Origin: an uncultured Actinomycetes bacterium | GTDB taxonomy: Bacteria; Actinomycetota; Acidimicrobiia; Acidimicrobiales; Ilumatobacteraceae | DNA length: 64,000 nt | NCBI GenBank assembly: GCA_903872155.1 | Contig: CAIQJP010000092.1 | Location: 1-64,000 of the forward strand | Direction of reading: 5' to 3' | Shown here: piece by piece, positions 34,490 through 43,997 of the stretch | How the letters are laid out: each line of letters starts with the position of its first letter | How positions within the stretch are numbered: position 1 is the stretch's first letter | The notes under the pieces: model-generated | Database searches by the model: none | The model's input: the letters and a program-made list of their open reading frames with translations, nothing else | Told to the model about the DNA's origin: nothing | Made by a program: the position numbers and the translations under genes

Positions 34490-34939
34490 GTGAGCCATCC
34501 GATCATCGAATTCTCCAAGACACCATCAGAACACCATGTTCAGGAACTTTTTGAACAAGCAAAAGCGGTTCAAGCCCGTGCGTATGCACCGTATTCGCAC
34601 TTTTTGGTTGGCGCAGCGATCCTCACACCAAGTGGAAATATCTATGTTGGCTGCAACGTTGAAAATGCCGCATATCCAGTTGGCAATTGTGCTGAGGCGA
34701 GCGCAATTGCGGCAATGGTCGCTGGTGGAGAAAAAGAGATTTTTGCTCTCGTCACAATCTGTGACAGTGCTGACGTCGGGACATGCTGCGGTGGTTGTCG
34801 TCAGCGCGTGCGCGAGTTTGCTAAGAGTGACACCGCAATATATGCATGTGGACCAGAAGGAGTCCGAGCGATCTTTACGATGGAGCAACTCTTGCCAACT
34901 TCTTTTGGCCCTGACAATTTGGTTGGATTTGTTTCATGA
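34490..34939 (+). CDS. cdd: Cytidine deaminase
   Basis: 149 residues, homotetramer type. The zinc site is C67-A68-E69 in PVGNCAEASA with C100 and C103 in CCGGCRQ; E69 is the catalytic proton shuttle. YSHFLVGAAI and CNVENAAYP bind the nucleoside. It deaminates cytidine and deoxycytidine to uridine and deoxyuridine. GTG at 34490 is the start. Its last 4 bp overlap deoC, so the pair forms a nucleoside salvage operon, with dut encoded just upstream. Confidence 0.94.
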   Translation: MSHPIIEFSKTPSEHHVQELFEQAKAVQARAYAPYSHFLVGAAILTPSGNIYVGCNVENAAYPVGNCAEASAIAAMVAGGEKEIFALVTICDSADVGTCCGGCRQRVREFAKSDTAIYACGPEGVRAIFTMEQLLPTSFGPDNLVGFVS

Positions 34940-35667
34940 CCAATCGTCAAGCGGCCGAACGAATTTTGTCGCTGATTGATCTCACCAATTTGAATGATGT
35001 TTGCACCGACGAAGACATCGGCGAACTTTGCGCACGTGCCCACGGAGAATTTGGTACGACTGCAGCTGTTTGTATTTGGCCACGATTCGTTGATCTCAGC
35101 GCAGCGCTTTTGAAACACACTTCAATCAAAGTTGCTACTGTCGTGAATTTTCCGCACGGAGGTACTGATGTTTCTGCTGTCGTCGAATCCACTTTGGCTG
35201 CACTTGATGTTGGAGCCGACGAAATTGATTTGGTTCTGCCATATCAGTCGATGATCAAAGGTGACGAAGCATCAGTTGTTTCGATGTTGCAAGCAGTGCG
35301 CGAAATAGTTCATGCCCCCGATCATTTGAAAGTGATCTTGGAAACGGGCGAACTTTCTGATCAAGGCATGATTCGAAGAGCTTCAGAGTTAGCAATCAAG
35401 GCGGGAGCTGATTTCATCAAAACGTCGACTGGCAAAACAAAGGTGTCGGCAACTCCCGAGGCAGTGACCACAATGTTGCAGGTCATCCGTGATTCGGGAC
35501 GAACAGTTGGTCTCAAGCCATCGGGTGGTATTCGCACTGTTGCCGATGCGCAGCAATATCTCGATTTAGCCGATGGCATCATGGGACCACAGTGGGCGAC
35601 ACCTGAGACATTTAGGTTCGGGGCGAGTGGGTTGCTTGATGCAGTTGAGGCTGAACTTCGCTTGTGA
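34936..35667 (+). CDS. deoC: Deoxyribose-phosphate aldolase
   Basis: 243 residues. The Schiff-base lysine is K162 in FIKTSTGK; VNFPHGG and GADEIDLVLPY carry further active-site residues, and GLKPSGGIRT holds the second lysine. It cleaves 2-deoxyribose 5-phosphate to glyceraldehyde 3-phosphate and acetaldehyde, the end step of deoxynucleoside breakdown. ATG overlaps the cdd stop (ATGA). The usual partners deoA/deoB are not in the window. Confidence 0.95.
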   Translation: MTNRQAAERILSLIDLTNLNDVCTDEDIGELCARAHGEFGTTAAVCIWPRFVDLSAALLKHTSIKVATVVNFPHGGTDVSAVVESTLAALDVGADEIDLVLPYQSMIKGDEASVVSMLQAVREIVHAPDHLKVILETGELSDQGMIRRASELAIKAGADFIKTSTGKTKVSATPEAVTTMLQVIRDSGRTVGLKPSGGIRTVADAQQYLDLADGIMGPQWATPETFRFGASGLLDAVEAELRL

Positions 35668-35687
35668 ATTGCGCATAACCTAGAGAT

Positions 35688-36872
35688 ATGTCTGGTCAGT
35701 CGGCTCGAGTGCCTTACCTCAATTCAAAATTGCAGGGATTCGGGTCAACCATTTTTGCTGAGATGACGGCGTTGGCCGCTGAGACAAATTCGATCAATCT
35801 TGGCCAAGGATTTCCGAATTATGACGGTCCGCAAGAAGTACTTGATGCGGCCGTTGATGCGATTCGAAGTGGACAAAATCAATACCCGCCAGGTCCGGGT
35901 GTTCCCGAACTACGTCGGGCTATCTGTGAACATCAATTGCGTTTTTGGGGCTTGTCATACGACCCCGACTCCGAAGTTTTAGTGACTGCTGGAGCAACCG
36001 AGGCGCTGGCTGGAGTTTTGCTCGGTCTTCTCGAGACAGGCGATGAAGTTGCCTTACTTGAGCCGATGTATGACAGTTATCAAGCCTGCATTGCGTTAGC
36101 TGGTGCGGTCACACGTCCAGTCACATTGCGTCCTCCTCACTATCGTCTTGATCCTGATGAATTGCGCGCGGCGATTACGCCGAAGACCCGAGTGATTTTG
36201 GTGAACAGTCCGCATAATCCGACTGGTGCAGTTCTTGATCGAACCGAACTACAAGCGATTGCCGATATTGCAATTGAACATGATCTGATTGTTGTTTCTG
36301 ATGAGGTGTATGAACATCTCACCTACGACGGAATCAAACACGTCTCCATTGCTTCTTTGCCCGGAATGAAAGAGCGCACGCTGGTCATTAGTAGCGGTGG
36401 CAAGACTTTCAATACCACTGGCTGGAAAGTTGGTTGGGTGTGTGGTCCAGCCGCAATGGTCGCTGCAGCTCGTGCAGCAAAACAATTCCTCACCTATGTT
36501 TCGTCCGGACCATTTCAACCAGCGATCGCTACGGGTTTGCGTCTACCTGATTCGTATTTCACGGCCTTGGCTGCCGACCTTGAAGGTAAACGTAATCACT
36601 TAATGCAAGGGCTTACTCAAGCTGGCTTTGAGGTGTTCAAGCCCCAAGGGACATATTTCATCACTGTTGATATTCGACCGATACAAGGTGATGGCGATGG
36701 CTATGCGTTCTGTCGATCACTTCCGCACAAATGCGGAGTCGTGGGTATTCCGAATGTGGTTTTCTATGATCGTGCCCACCAACACGAAGGTCGACATTTA
36801 GTTCGCTTTGCTTTTTGTAAGCAATACGAAATGATTGATGATGCCGTTTCACGATTGAAGACGATGTCATGA
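35688..36872 (+). CDS. Class I/II PLP aminotransferase, glutamine/kynurenine transaminase-like
   Basis: 394 residues, fold type I. NLGQGFPNYDGP near residue 38 is typical of YbdL/kynurenine aminotransferase enzymes; LVNSPHNPTGAV and SDEVYEHL bind PLP, the catalytic lysine is in SSGGKTFNTTGWK (about residue 240), and RFAFCK holds the substrate-carboxylate arginine. Such enzymes transaminate methionine, glutamine, kynurenine or aromatic amino acids. Its stop overlaps the start of an omega-amidase by 4 bp, which favours a glutamine transaminase role. It starts 20 bp after deoC. Confidence 0.92.
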   Translation: MSGQSARVPYLNSKLQGFGSTIFAEMTALAAETNSINLGQGFPNYDGPQEVLDAAVDAIRSGQNQYPPGPGVPELRRAICEHQLRFWGLSYDPDSEVLVTAGATEALAGVLLGLLETGDEVALLEPMYDSYQACIALAGAVTRPVTLRPPHYRLDPDELRAAITPKTRVILVNSPHNPTGAVLDRTELQAIADIAIEHDLIVVSDEVYEHLTYDGIKHVSIASLPGMKERTLVISSGGKTFNTTGWKVGWVCGPAAMVAAARAAKQFLTYVSSGPFQPAIATGLRLPDSYFTALAADLEGKRNHLMQGLTQAGFEVFKPQGTYFITVDIRPIQGDGDGYAFCRSLPHKCGVVGIPNVVFYDRAHQHEGRHLVRFAFCKQYEMIDDAVSRLKTMS

Positions 36873-37639
36873 AGTTTGCCGCGATTCAACACGACATCGC
36901 TTGGTGCGACAGAGAAGCAAACTTTGATCACTTACGAGTGCTCATCGCCGAGGCCGAACTCAATGGTGCTGAATTTGTTCTTCTCACCGAAACATTCTCC
37001 ACGGGATTTGCCGTTGACAATTCTTCATTTGCTGAATCAACTGGCGGACCCTCATCTCAGTTCTTGGCTTCAATGGCACTTGAACATCACATCTGGATTG
37101 GCGGCACCTGTCCAGAACTTTCAGTAACACCAGGTGATGTACGACCGGCAAACACCTTCGTCGTTGTCAGCCCCGAAGGTGTTGAACATCGATACGAGAA
37201 AATTCATCCCTTTACTTTTGGGGGAGAAGACAAACATGTTCGCCCCGGCAGCGAATTTGTCACGATTGATGTTGGCGATTTACGCGTGTCGCTATTTGTT
37301 TGTTATGACTTGCGCTTTGCCGACGAATTTTGGCAGCGCGCCGAAGACACTGACGTCTTTTTGGTGCCTGCCAATTGGCCAGAGTCACGCAGTATGCACT
37401 GGTTGTCACTGTTGCAATCTCGAGCAATTGAAAATCAAACCTATGTGATCGGCTGCAACCGAGTCGGTCAGGGTGGATCATTGGTCTATAGCGGCGACAG
37501 CAGAATCTTTGATCCCTACGGTGAGACTCTTGCTCAAGGCGTACCTCATGAAGAATGCATTTTGTATGCCGACATCACGCGTGAACGTGTCGCCGAGGTA
37601 CGTGACAAATTTCGTTTCTTACAAGACCGTCGCTCGTAA
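36869..37639 (+). CDS. Nitrilase-superfamily omega-amidase-like hydrolase
   Basis: 256 residues. The catalytic triad is visible: Glu in LLTETFSTGF (about 41), Lys in YEKIHPF (about 112) and Cys in FVCYDLRF (about 146). The C-terminal DPYGETLAQG is the usual sheet. Among nitrilase branches this matches YafV/Nit2 omega-amidases, which hydrolyse 2-oxoglutaramate or 2-oxosuccinamate to the oxo acid and ammonia. That is the expected second step after the coupled transaminase upstream (ATGA overlap). Confidence 0.92.
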   Translation: MKFAAIQHDIAWCDREANFDHLRVLIAEAELNGAEFVLLTETFSTGFAVDNSSFAESTGGPSSQFLASMALEHHIWIGGTCPELSVTPGDVRPANTFVVVSPEGVEHRYEKIHPFTFGGEDKHVRPGSEFVTIDVGDLRVSLFVCYDLRFADEFWQRAEDTDVFLVPANWPESRSMHWLSLLQSRAIENQTYVIGCNRVGQGGSLVYSGDSRIFDPYGETLAQGVPHEECILYADITRERVAEVRDKFRFLQDRRS

Positions 37640-37641
37640 TT

Positions 37642-38121
37642 TCAGCGCAAAGTCTTAGCCATCAAACTGACGAGTTTTCCGCTGCCAGAGACTTGTTGAC
37701 CCACTTCAACAAAACCGAGTCGGTGGTGGAAGCGCAGCGAACCTTCATTGCGGGGTTTGAGGTTGACCTCAAGAGTAAATAGTGGTTCGGTACTGCGCGA
37801 CTCAACTTCGCTATATAGAAGGGACCCGTAACCCTTGCCTTGATGCGACGCGGTGAAGGCCACCCGATCGAGATAGATGAAATCGTCGTACTTGTCGCAG
37901 AACCATTGATAGTTCGTACTGCCATATGGCAGGCCTGGCTTCATGATGAGGCAGTAACCGACGAGTGCCTGATTGACCTCAATGCCCAAGGCAAGAAACG
38001 ACCATTCAAAAATCTGCCGCATTGTTTCTTCGTTTTCAGGACCGACCGCAGGAACGTTTTCTTGGTTGATCGCCAACATCACGTCAAGATCCTCTGCGGT
38101 GAGTTCACGAATTATGGGCAC
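37642..38121 (-). CDS. GNAT family N-acetyltransferase
   Basis: 159 residues. A GNAT fold with YLDRVAFTASHQGKGYGSLLYSEV, where HQGKGYGS is the acetyl-CoA pyrophosphate loop, and a final ASLRF-like GSLRFHHRLGFVEVG strand-helix. The length and DKYDDFIYLDR segment resemble the COG3818 group. Acceptor unknown. It is convergent with the omega-amidase gene (two bases between stops) and divergent from msrA. Confidence 0.82.
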   Translation of the reverse strand: MPIIRELTAEDLDVMLAINQENVPAVGPENEETMRQIFEWSFLALGIEVNQALVGYCLIMKPGLPYGSTNYQWFCDKYDDFIYLDRVAFTASHQGKGYGSLLYSEVESRSTEPLFTLEVNLKPRNEGSLRFHHRLGFVEVGQQVSGSGKLVSLMAKTLR

Positions 38122-38162
38122 CCGACAAAACTAGTTGGCGAAGTGGGGCGTAATATCACCTC

Positions 38163-38813
38163 ATGTTGTTTGCCAAAAAGAACACCGCAATGGTCGCTCC
38201 TGAAAATGCATTGCCTGGTCGCACCGATCAGACCATGCCAGTTCCGGAGAAGCACTTTGTCCTTGACGCACCACTTCGTGGACCGTGGCCGACTGGTACC
38301 GAAACAGCAGTGTTCGGTATGGGATGTTTCTGGGGAGCCGAGCGATTGTTCTGGCAACTAGCTGGTGTCTACTCAACAGCTGTCGGATACGCCGGTGGCT
38401 ACACACCCAACTGCACTTACGAAGAAAACTGCAGTGGACTCACCGGACACGCTGAAGTGTTCTTTGTGATCTTTGATCCCAAAGTCATTTCATATGAGTC
38501 ACTCTTGAAAGTCTTTTGGGAAAATCATGATCCCACGCAAGGCATGCGTCAGGGCAATGACATGGGTTCGCAATACCGCAGCGCGATTTACACGACGAAC
38601 GATGCGCAGGTTGTAGCTGCTCGTTTGTCGCACGACCTTTTCCAAGAAAAGCTCAAGGCTTCTGGTTATGGCGACATCACAACCGAGATCGCACCAATGG
38701 GTGAGTGGTATTACGGTGAGCCATATCACCAGCAGTACTTAGCCAAGAACCCAAATGGTTACTGCGGTATTGGCGGAACTGGTGTGTCTTGCCCGATTGG
38801 TACTGGCGTCTAG
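38163..38813 (+). CDS. msrA: Peptide-methionine (S)-S-oxide reductase
   Basis: 216 residues of the long, E. coli-like form. The catalytic C55 is in [20 protein letters not shown] and [11 protein letters not shown] complete the pocket, and the C-terminal [11 protein letters not shown] provides resolving cysteines for a thiol relay. It repairs methionine S-sulfoxide in proteins and free methionine in the cytoplasm. ATG 38163 gives the family's N-terminal extension (ENALPGRT). No MsrB is seen nearby. Confidence 0.95.
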   Translation: MLFAKKNTAMVAPENALPGRTDQTMPVPEKHFVLDAPLRGPWPTGTETAVFGMGCFWGAERLFWQLAGVYSTAVGYAGGYTPNCTYEENCSGLTGHAEVFFVIFDPKVISYESLLKVFWENHDPTQGMRQGNDMGSQYRSAIYTTNDAQVVAARLSHDLFQEKLKASGYGDITTEIAPMGEWYYGEPYHQQYLAKNPNGYCGIGGTGVSCPIGTGV

Positions 38814-38818
38814 CGAAA

Positions 38819-39487
38819 CTAGGCCGCTGTTTCTAATTCTGTCGGAATAGCTCGTCGCACAACGCGAAGACGTTCAATAGATTCGCCAGCAAGCCATGAC
38901 AGAGTGCGGTTGTACGAACGTTGAATGATTTGACCGCCAAGTCGTTCAAGACTTGCGGAACGGCGCCCAGATTTCGAGTTGATATCGGCGTACCAACCAG
39001 CAAATCCAAGGATCGCTGCTTGTTCGTCAACGTAACGCAAACTCTGTAGTCCGCCGGCTCCAAACCGTGCGTGACTACGCATATTGACGTGGGCGTGCAT
39101 ATCAAAATTATCTGGCAGTTCCTGACGAGTAAGTTTCGCCCCGTCAAAAACTCGACGCCAATACAGTCCCCATGTTCCGCCTCGTAGTAATCCGATAGGA
39201 GCAACAGCAAGACTCTTGACCATTAAGCGGATTGTCTGGATGTACATCCAGCGGTTGAATTTCTTTTCGTCAGCACAAATTAATACGTAGCCAACGACTT
39301 GTCCTTCGTCAGTGACAATGCAACGGCCAAGATCACGCGCATGTTCGAGATACCAACCCAAACTGACGTGAGCGAAATCATCTTGAAAGCGAATTTTGAA
39401 ATGCATTGGTTGACCCATGACGATGGTCTCCATAAAGATGTTCTTGATTTCGGCATCATCGCCAGGTTGCAATGAACGTAGTTTCAT
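38819..39487 (-). CDS. GNAT-like acetyltransferase at end of glycan cluster
   Basis: 222 residues. The first 100 residues look like a GNAT domain (LRSLQPGDDAEIKNIFMETI; CIVTDEGQVVGYVLICAD). The second half (DNFDMHAHVNMRSHARFGAGG, then VDEQAAILGFAGWYADIN) holds the acetyl-CoA loop in an unusual ARFGAGG form. Its ATG overlaps the GT4 gene stop by 4 bp, making it the last gene of the glycan operon, where it may acetylate a sugar or lipid carrier. This is inference from position. Confidence 0.65.
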   Translation of the reverse strand: MKLRSLQPGDDAEIKNIFMETIVMGQPMHFKIRFQDDFAHVSLGWYLEHARDLGRCIVTDEGQVVGYVLICADEKKFNRWMYIQTIRLMVKSLAVAPIGLLRGGTWGLYWRRVFDGAKLTRQELPDNFDMHAHVNMRSHARFGAGGLQSLRYVDEQAAILGFAGWYADINSKSGRRSASLERLGGQIIQRSYNRTLSWLAGESIERLRVVRRAIPTELETAA

Positions 39488-40647
39488 GCCACTTGTCCAA
39501 ATGTAAAGGTGTCGTGTAAGACTTTTTTATGATCGTCAAACTCAACATTTTGGTAGCTCTGCAACAAAGTAGTGGCGGTCTTTTCCCAAGTGAATTGACG
39601 CGCCCGCTCTTGGCAACAGATTTGCGCCATATTTTGATCCTGTAGTAGCAGTGTTTCGATTGCATCAGCGATGCAGATTGGAGTCAGTGAGGTAGCAACC
39701 CCGCATCCAGATGCGAGAATTTCGCGAGATGCTCCAGACTTTGCGACGATCGCAGGTGTTCCAGATGCAAGTGACTCCAAAGTTGAGAGACTAAAGGTCT
39801 CACGATCTCCTAAGTTTAGAGTGCAAAATGACTTGCGAAGAATTGAAGCAATGATTTCGCGATCAGCGATGTGTCCCAAGAATGTGATGGGCAGACCCAA
39901 CGACTGTTGAGAGAGTTTTTGCCTGAGTGGGCCATCTCCTATAACAACTAACTGGATGTCTCCGCGCAGTTCACACATCTTTCGCATCGCCTCAATTGCT
40001 AGTTGTGGGTTCTTTTCAGGCGAGAGTCGGCCAACGAGGGCAACTGTGTGATTGCGGCCATGAAATTGATGAGTGAGATTTTGTATTTCTTGGTTTGATC
40101 CAAATTGGGTGTGATCGACCCCGAGTGAAATTTTGATGGGCTTGATTCCAATTCGTTCTAACTCAAGAGCAGCAAAATGTGAAGCGCATAGAAAATTTTG
40201 TGTTCCATGGGCGATGCGCTTGTGGTGGTTATCGGCAAGTCGATTTGCTAACCACGAATTCTTCAAATGGCTTGTCAGCAAATGCGAAAGTGATTCATGC
40301 GAGAAAACAAAACTCTGAGCACCAATTTTTTGAGCGAAGTCGCCCAACCACCACAATGTGGTCTGATCGTGGTTCTCAATGACGTCGGGAACAATTTGTA
40401 TGAAGAGTTTTTTCAATTGCCGGCGGCGCCAAATGAGGCGATATCCGCCCCAACCGAGAACCTTGGGCGCTTTCAATTGGATTCTTCGAACTCCATTTTC
40501 ATCCGTATGATCAGCAAACTGATCACTCGGGGTGATGACTACAACCTGATGACCGAGAGCTCGATACTCATTTCGAAGCTCAGTCATTGTGCGAGAAATG
40601 CCACCTGAAGTTTGATGAACCAAATTCGCAATTTGAACAATCAGCAC
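39484..40647 (-). CDS. GT4 family glycosyltransferase
   Basis: 387 residues with the GT-B fold. The N-terminal LVHQTSGGISRTMTELRNEY loop binds acceptor, HEDQ-like ENHDQTT follows, and the C-terminal half carries VALVGRLSPEKNPQLAIEAM and the donor motif FSLSTLESLASGTPAIVAKSG (EX7E type). It transfers a sugar from a nucleotide donor to a growing glycan on the cytoplasmic face. GTG 40647 is used, overlapping the DUF2334 stop by 7 bp; the 26 codons before it are discarded because they lie inside that gene. Confidence 0.88.
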   Translation of the reverse strand: MLIVQIANLVHQTSGGISRTMTELRNEYRALGHQVVVITPSDQFADHTDENGVRRIQLKAPKVLGWGGYRLIWRRRQLKKLFIQIVPDVIENHDQTTLWWLGDFAQKIGAQSFVFSHESLSHLLTSHLKNSWLANRLADNHHKRIAHGTQNFLCASHFAALELERIGIKPIKISLGVDHTQFGSNQEIQNLTHQFHGRNHTVALVGRLSPEKNPQLAIEAMRKMCELRGDIQLVVIGDGPLRQKLSQQSLGLPITFLGHIADREIIASILRKSFCTLNLGDRETFSLSTLESLASGTPAIVAKSGASREILASGCGVATSLTPICIADAIETLLLQDQNMAQICCQERARQFTWEKTATTLLQSYQNVEFDDHKKVLHDTFTFGQVA

Positions 40648-41411
40648 GCTTGTAAAACCTTTGGTGCGATGAGTTCTTGATATGTGTGACTCTCGTATCC
40701 AGAATCCAAGAGTCGACGGACGCATCGTTCGCTGACATCCATCAATTTTTTATCTGAGACATCGCCAGGGTGGAGCGCTAGTCGTAGTGAACTCGGAAAA
40801 AGAAGCCGTGAAGCCGTTCCAATTTGCCACCAAAGCGCACCAGCAAAACTTAAGGTGCTGTTTGGTCGGTGTGACCAAGCAGGAATCGTGTGAGATTGTC
40901 CCGCTGCTAAATGAAGAAAGCGAGTTCGAGTAGTGAGATATGCAAAGCCCAGATCCTTCGCTGCCTGAATCGCTCCTTCAGATGCCAGCCAACCTGGAGG
41001 AACGAATCCAGTCGGAGCGAAATCGTAGTTGAGCATTTGTTTAAGTCCAAGCTCCATACGGCGAATTGCAACTGAATAGCCGAGCGAATGGAACTCATTG
41101 CAACCTCGTGTGAGAACCGCCGATTGCACACGCGACCACGAAGGTGCATCCAATTTCTCGTGGGTGTAACCGTGCTGAACAATCTCATGACCTCGTTCTT
41201 CACACTCGTGGAGCCAGTCAATGAATTTGGGTGAATCAGAAAGCGAAGCGCCATTCCATCGGCCTGGCACAACTAGTAACGAACACGTTGCCCCAAATTG
41301 CTCCATGCGACGGACTGCTCGTTTGCTCACCTGAAAGGTCGAGGGGGCGACATCATGTACAGAGATAACCAGAGTTCGACGATCGGTCATTGGCGAATTG
41401 AGCACGGTCAC
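40641..41411 (-). CDS. DUF2334 polysaccharide deacetylase-like protein
   Basis: 256 residues. LVISVHDVAPST near the N terminus, EIVQHGYTHEKLD (about 77-89), GFVPPGWLAS and RLALHPGD (about 212) mark the DUF2334 group, a NodB-like metal-dependent fold with aspartate and histidines as ligands. It probably removes an acyl group from a sugar within the pathway of the surrounding glycosyltransferases. There is no signal peptide, so deacetylation would be cytoplasmic. It touches the upstream GT4 gene by one base; ATG at 41390 is an alternative start. Confidence 0.82.
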   Translation of the reverse strand: MTVLNSPMTDRRTLVISVHDVAPSTFQVSKRAVRRMEQFGATCSLLVVPGRWNGASLSDSPKFIDWLHECEERGHEIVQHGYTHEKLDAPSWSRVQSAVLTRGCNEFHSLGYSVAIRRMELGLKQMLNYDFAPTGFVPPGWLASEGAIQAAKDLGFAYLTTRTRFLHLAAGQSHTIPAWSHRPNSTLSFAGALWWQIGTASRLLFPSSLRLALHPGDVSDKKLMDVSERCVRRLLDSGYESHTYQELIAPKVLQAC

Positions 41412-42532
41412 TAAGCGGTCCGCCGCAATTGTGGGAAGGTTCCGATGACGGCTTGATAATGATCAACAAGGTCGTTCATCACCGAAGACCATGTGCGTCC
41501 GACCACCGATGTACGACCGTGTGATGCCAAGAGCCGCCGGAGCAAAACATCTTCGTGAAGTTGCTGAACCGCACCAGCCAAACTTTCTGGGTGTTCTGGA
41601 CTCCACAACAATCCATTTTGACGATGTTGAATGATGTCAAGTGGACCACCTGCGGCAGGTCCGACGACCGGTACTCCTGAAGCCAATGCTTCTTGAATGG
41701 CTTGACAAAAGGTTTCATTGAGTCCGGTGTGAACAAATACATCCAAAGTGGCAAAGGCTCGAGCAAGTTCTTCACCGCGCAAAACTCCCGTGAAGGTCGC
41801 ATCTGGCATGGACTTTTCTAAGGTTGATCGCAGCGGTCCGTCGCCGACGATGACCAATTTGATTCCAGGTCGTCCACTCAAAACCCGTAATCGTTCAACT
41901 TCTTTTTCGCGGGCTAGTCGACCTACGTAACCAACAACTGTTTGTCCTTGTGGGGCCCACTGACGATGAAGGTGCATATCTCGTTTGGATGGGTGGAACC
42001 TCTCGGCATCAACTCCACGCGGCCAAATGGCGACGTCTTCAAGGCCATTTTCGCGCAACTGCCAACTTGTGATCGTTGAGGGAGCCAAAGTGAGATCGGC
42101 TGAAGCATGGGCGGTTCTGATTGCTCCCCAGATGGGTTTAGCAAATTTTCCGAGGTGATATCGGCGGGCGAATCCGGCGATATCTGTTTGGAATATGGCA
42201 ACGACCGGAATTCCCATACGACGTGCTGATCGACCTGCGGTTCCGCCTAACACAAGCGGTGCAGCCAGGTGAACAACATCTGGCTTAAAGGATCTCAAGG
42301 TTCGATAAACGGTGGTTCCACTGAAACCAACGCGGACATCGTCGTAAAAGGGCATTGAGCAGGCTGCCACACGAACAACTGGGGTGGAGTTGTACGAATC
42401 GTCCCCCGGACCAGGGGCAATTATGATCGCTTGGTGACCATTGCGGTGCAAGTAGTCGGCAAGTTGGCAAACAGAGTTGGTGACTCCATTTACTGATGGC
42501 AGAAATGACTCAGCGACAATCGCTACTCGCAC
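41411..42532 (-). CDS. GT4 family glycosyltransferase (PimB/MgtA-like)
   Basis: 373 residues, GT-B fold. VAIVAESFLPSVNGVTNSV at the start is the hallmark of the mannosyl/glucosyltransferases PimB and MgtA and relatives such as SqdX. The C-terminal half has VGYVGRLAREKEVERL and the EX7E donor site HTGLNETFCQAIQEALASGVPVVGP. A lipid acceptor such as phosphatidylinositol or diacylglycerol is likely from family knowledge. GTG 42532 is chosen, 23 bp inside the flippase gene end. Confidence 0.9.
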   Translation of the reverse strand: MRVAIVAESFLPSVNGVTNSVCQLADYLHRNGHQAIIIAPGPGDDSYNSTPVVRVAACSMPFYDDVRVGFSGTTVYRTLRSFKPDVVHLAAPLVLGGTAGRSARRMGIPVVAIFQTDIAGFARRYHLGKFAKPIWGAIRTAHASADLTLAPSTITSWQLRENGLEDVAIWPRGVDAERFHPSKRDMHLHRQWAPQGQTVVGYVGRLAREKEVERLRVLSGRPGIKLVIVGDGPLRSTLEKSMPDATFTGVLRGEELARAFATLDVFVHTGLNETFCQAIQEALASGVPVVGPAAGGPLDIIQHRQNGLLWSPEHPESLAGAVQQLHEDVLLRRLLASHGRTSVVGRTWSSVMNDLVDHYQAVIGTFPQLRRTA

Positions 42533-43997
42533 GAGTAGAAATGTACGAAACTGGAGTAAACAAACGTCGCACTTGTGGTTTCGAACAAGCAAATATCAAG
42601 CAGACAACAGAGGTTTTACAGATCAGAGATTGGACATTGCTCAGGTCAACTAATGCTTCAACAAATACACAAGTCGTCACGCACAAGAGGCCAATTGCTA
42701 TTTGCTGGGTCCATTCCTTCCAAGGAAAAACTTGTTTTATGGACGATTCCAAAACCCGAGCGACTCGCTTTAATACCCAAAGCCAAGCGACAACATTTGC
42801 GATCAAAGTACCGATGGCCGCACCGATGGGACCAAAGATAAGAATGAAGGCACTCGCTGCGATGGCGTTTGTAATGAGCAGAACGAGCGAGGCAAAAAGC
42901 AATTCTCGGGTTCGGCCGGCGGCCCGCAAAACGACACCGTATTCGGCAACACGATGCAACAAAATCACCGTGAAGATCACCAATATGGGTGCGCCTGATC
43001 GATATTGACGACCAAACATCAATTCAATGATCTCTGGACTGCAGATGATGAGTATTGCAACGGCAGGCACAAGGACATAGGTCAGTCGGATTGATTGTTC
43101 AATCCAAACCTTGAGAGCGACTGGATGTTCTCCTTGAGCAAGGTGATGAACGAGAGAAACAGCAATGGCCGCACCGCCTGCGACTGGGAGAATATTGATG
43201 ATGGGCAACTCTTGGGCCGCAATTGCGTACTCGCCGAGCCTTGCTGGATAGAGCGCGGCCACGAGCCATTTATCAAGGCTGCGATTGAGAACTGACACGA
43301 TGATGGTCGCTCCGAGGGGAAGAGCAAATGTGATCTGATCGCGAATTCGCGGAATAGATAAAGATTTATCAACATCGTTTCGAGAATTACCTTGCCTTGT
43401 TGCCCACAAAAGTGCGATCACAGCAGTGACCGAACGAACGACACCGGCGATGAGCAGCCCAATACATGCTGCCCGCAGTCCTTTGTTTTGAATAAAAAGA
43501 CCGAAGACGGTGATCAAGGTAACGAGACCCATTGACCCTTCCCAGATCGCTGAAAGTAGCGAGCGCTCCATTGCGACGAGGGCCATTGCACAAATAGTTG
43601 ATGGCAGCTCAACAGCAATCACAATTCCCATCAATGTGACTAGGCCAGCCAAACCGTCCCATTGTTTCGTCAGTGCGCCAGATGCGAGGTAGAGAACTGC
43701 AGCGACGACTAGTCCCGAGACCAGAAGGGCCGTCATACTTCGAAACACAACTCGTCGTTGACCGCGCGCATTGAGATGTGAGATGAAGTACGGCATTCCG
43801 TGGTGAAGCCCAAGATTGGCAACAACCAACATTGCAAAATAGACCGACATGAGATAGGCCATTTTTGACCAATCTGAGTTGCTCATCCACCGGGCTAGAA
43901 ACGTGGCAACAAGAATTTGTGAAGCCGTATGCACACCTTGACCAACGGTGATCCATGCTGTGCGACGGGTTACTTCCTTCGCAGTTTCAGTTTGCAT
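42510..43997 (-). CDS. Oligosaccharide flippase (Wzx/MOP superfamily)
   Basis: 495 residues with about 12-14 membrane helices throughout. Charged loops such as LVHHLAQGEHPVALK and the MFGRQYRSGAPILVIFTV segment are like polysaccharide biosynthesis flippases of the MATE/MOP superfamily. It should turn lipid-linked oligosaccharide units to the outer face of the membrane. Placed between GT2 and GT4 genes, with overlaps on both sides (11 and 23 bp). No polymerase is found nearby. Confidence 0.88.
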   Translation of the reverse strand: MQTETAKEVTRRTAWITVGQGVHTASQILVATFLARWMSNSDWSKMAYLMSVYFAMLVVANLGLHHGMPYFISHLNARGQRRVVFRSMTALLVSGLVVAAVLYLASGALTKQWDGLAGLVTLMGIVIAVELPSTICAMALVAMERSLLSAIWEGSMGLVTLITVFGLFIQNKGLRAACIGLLIAGVVRSVTAVIALLWATRQGNSRNDVDKSLSIPRIRDQITFALPLGATIIVSVLNRSLDKWLVAALYPARLGEYAIAAQELPIINILPVAGGAAIAVSLVHHLAQGEHPVALKVWIEQSIRLTYVLVPAVAILIICSPEIIELMFGRQYRSGAPILVIFTVILLHRVAEYGVVLRAAGRTRELLFASLVLLITNAIAASAFILIFGPIGAAIGTLIANVVAWLWVLKRVARVLESSIKQVFPWKEWTQQIAIGLLCVTTCVFVEALVDLSNVQSLICKTSVVCLIFACSKPQVRRLFTPVSYISTRASSDCR

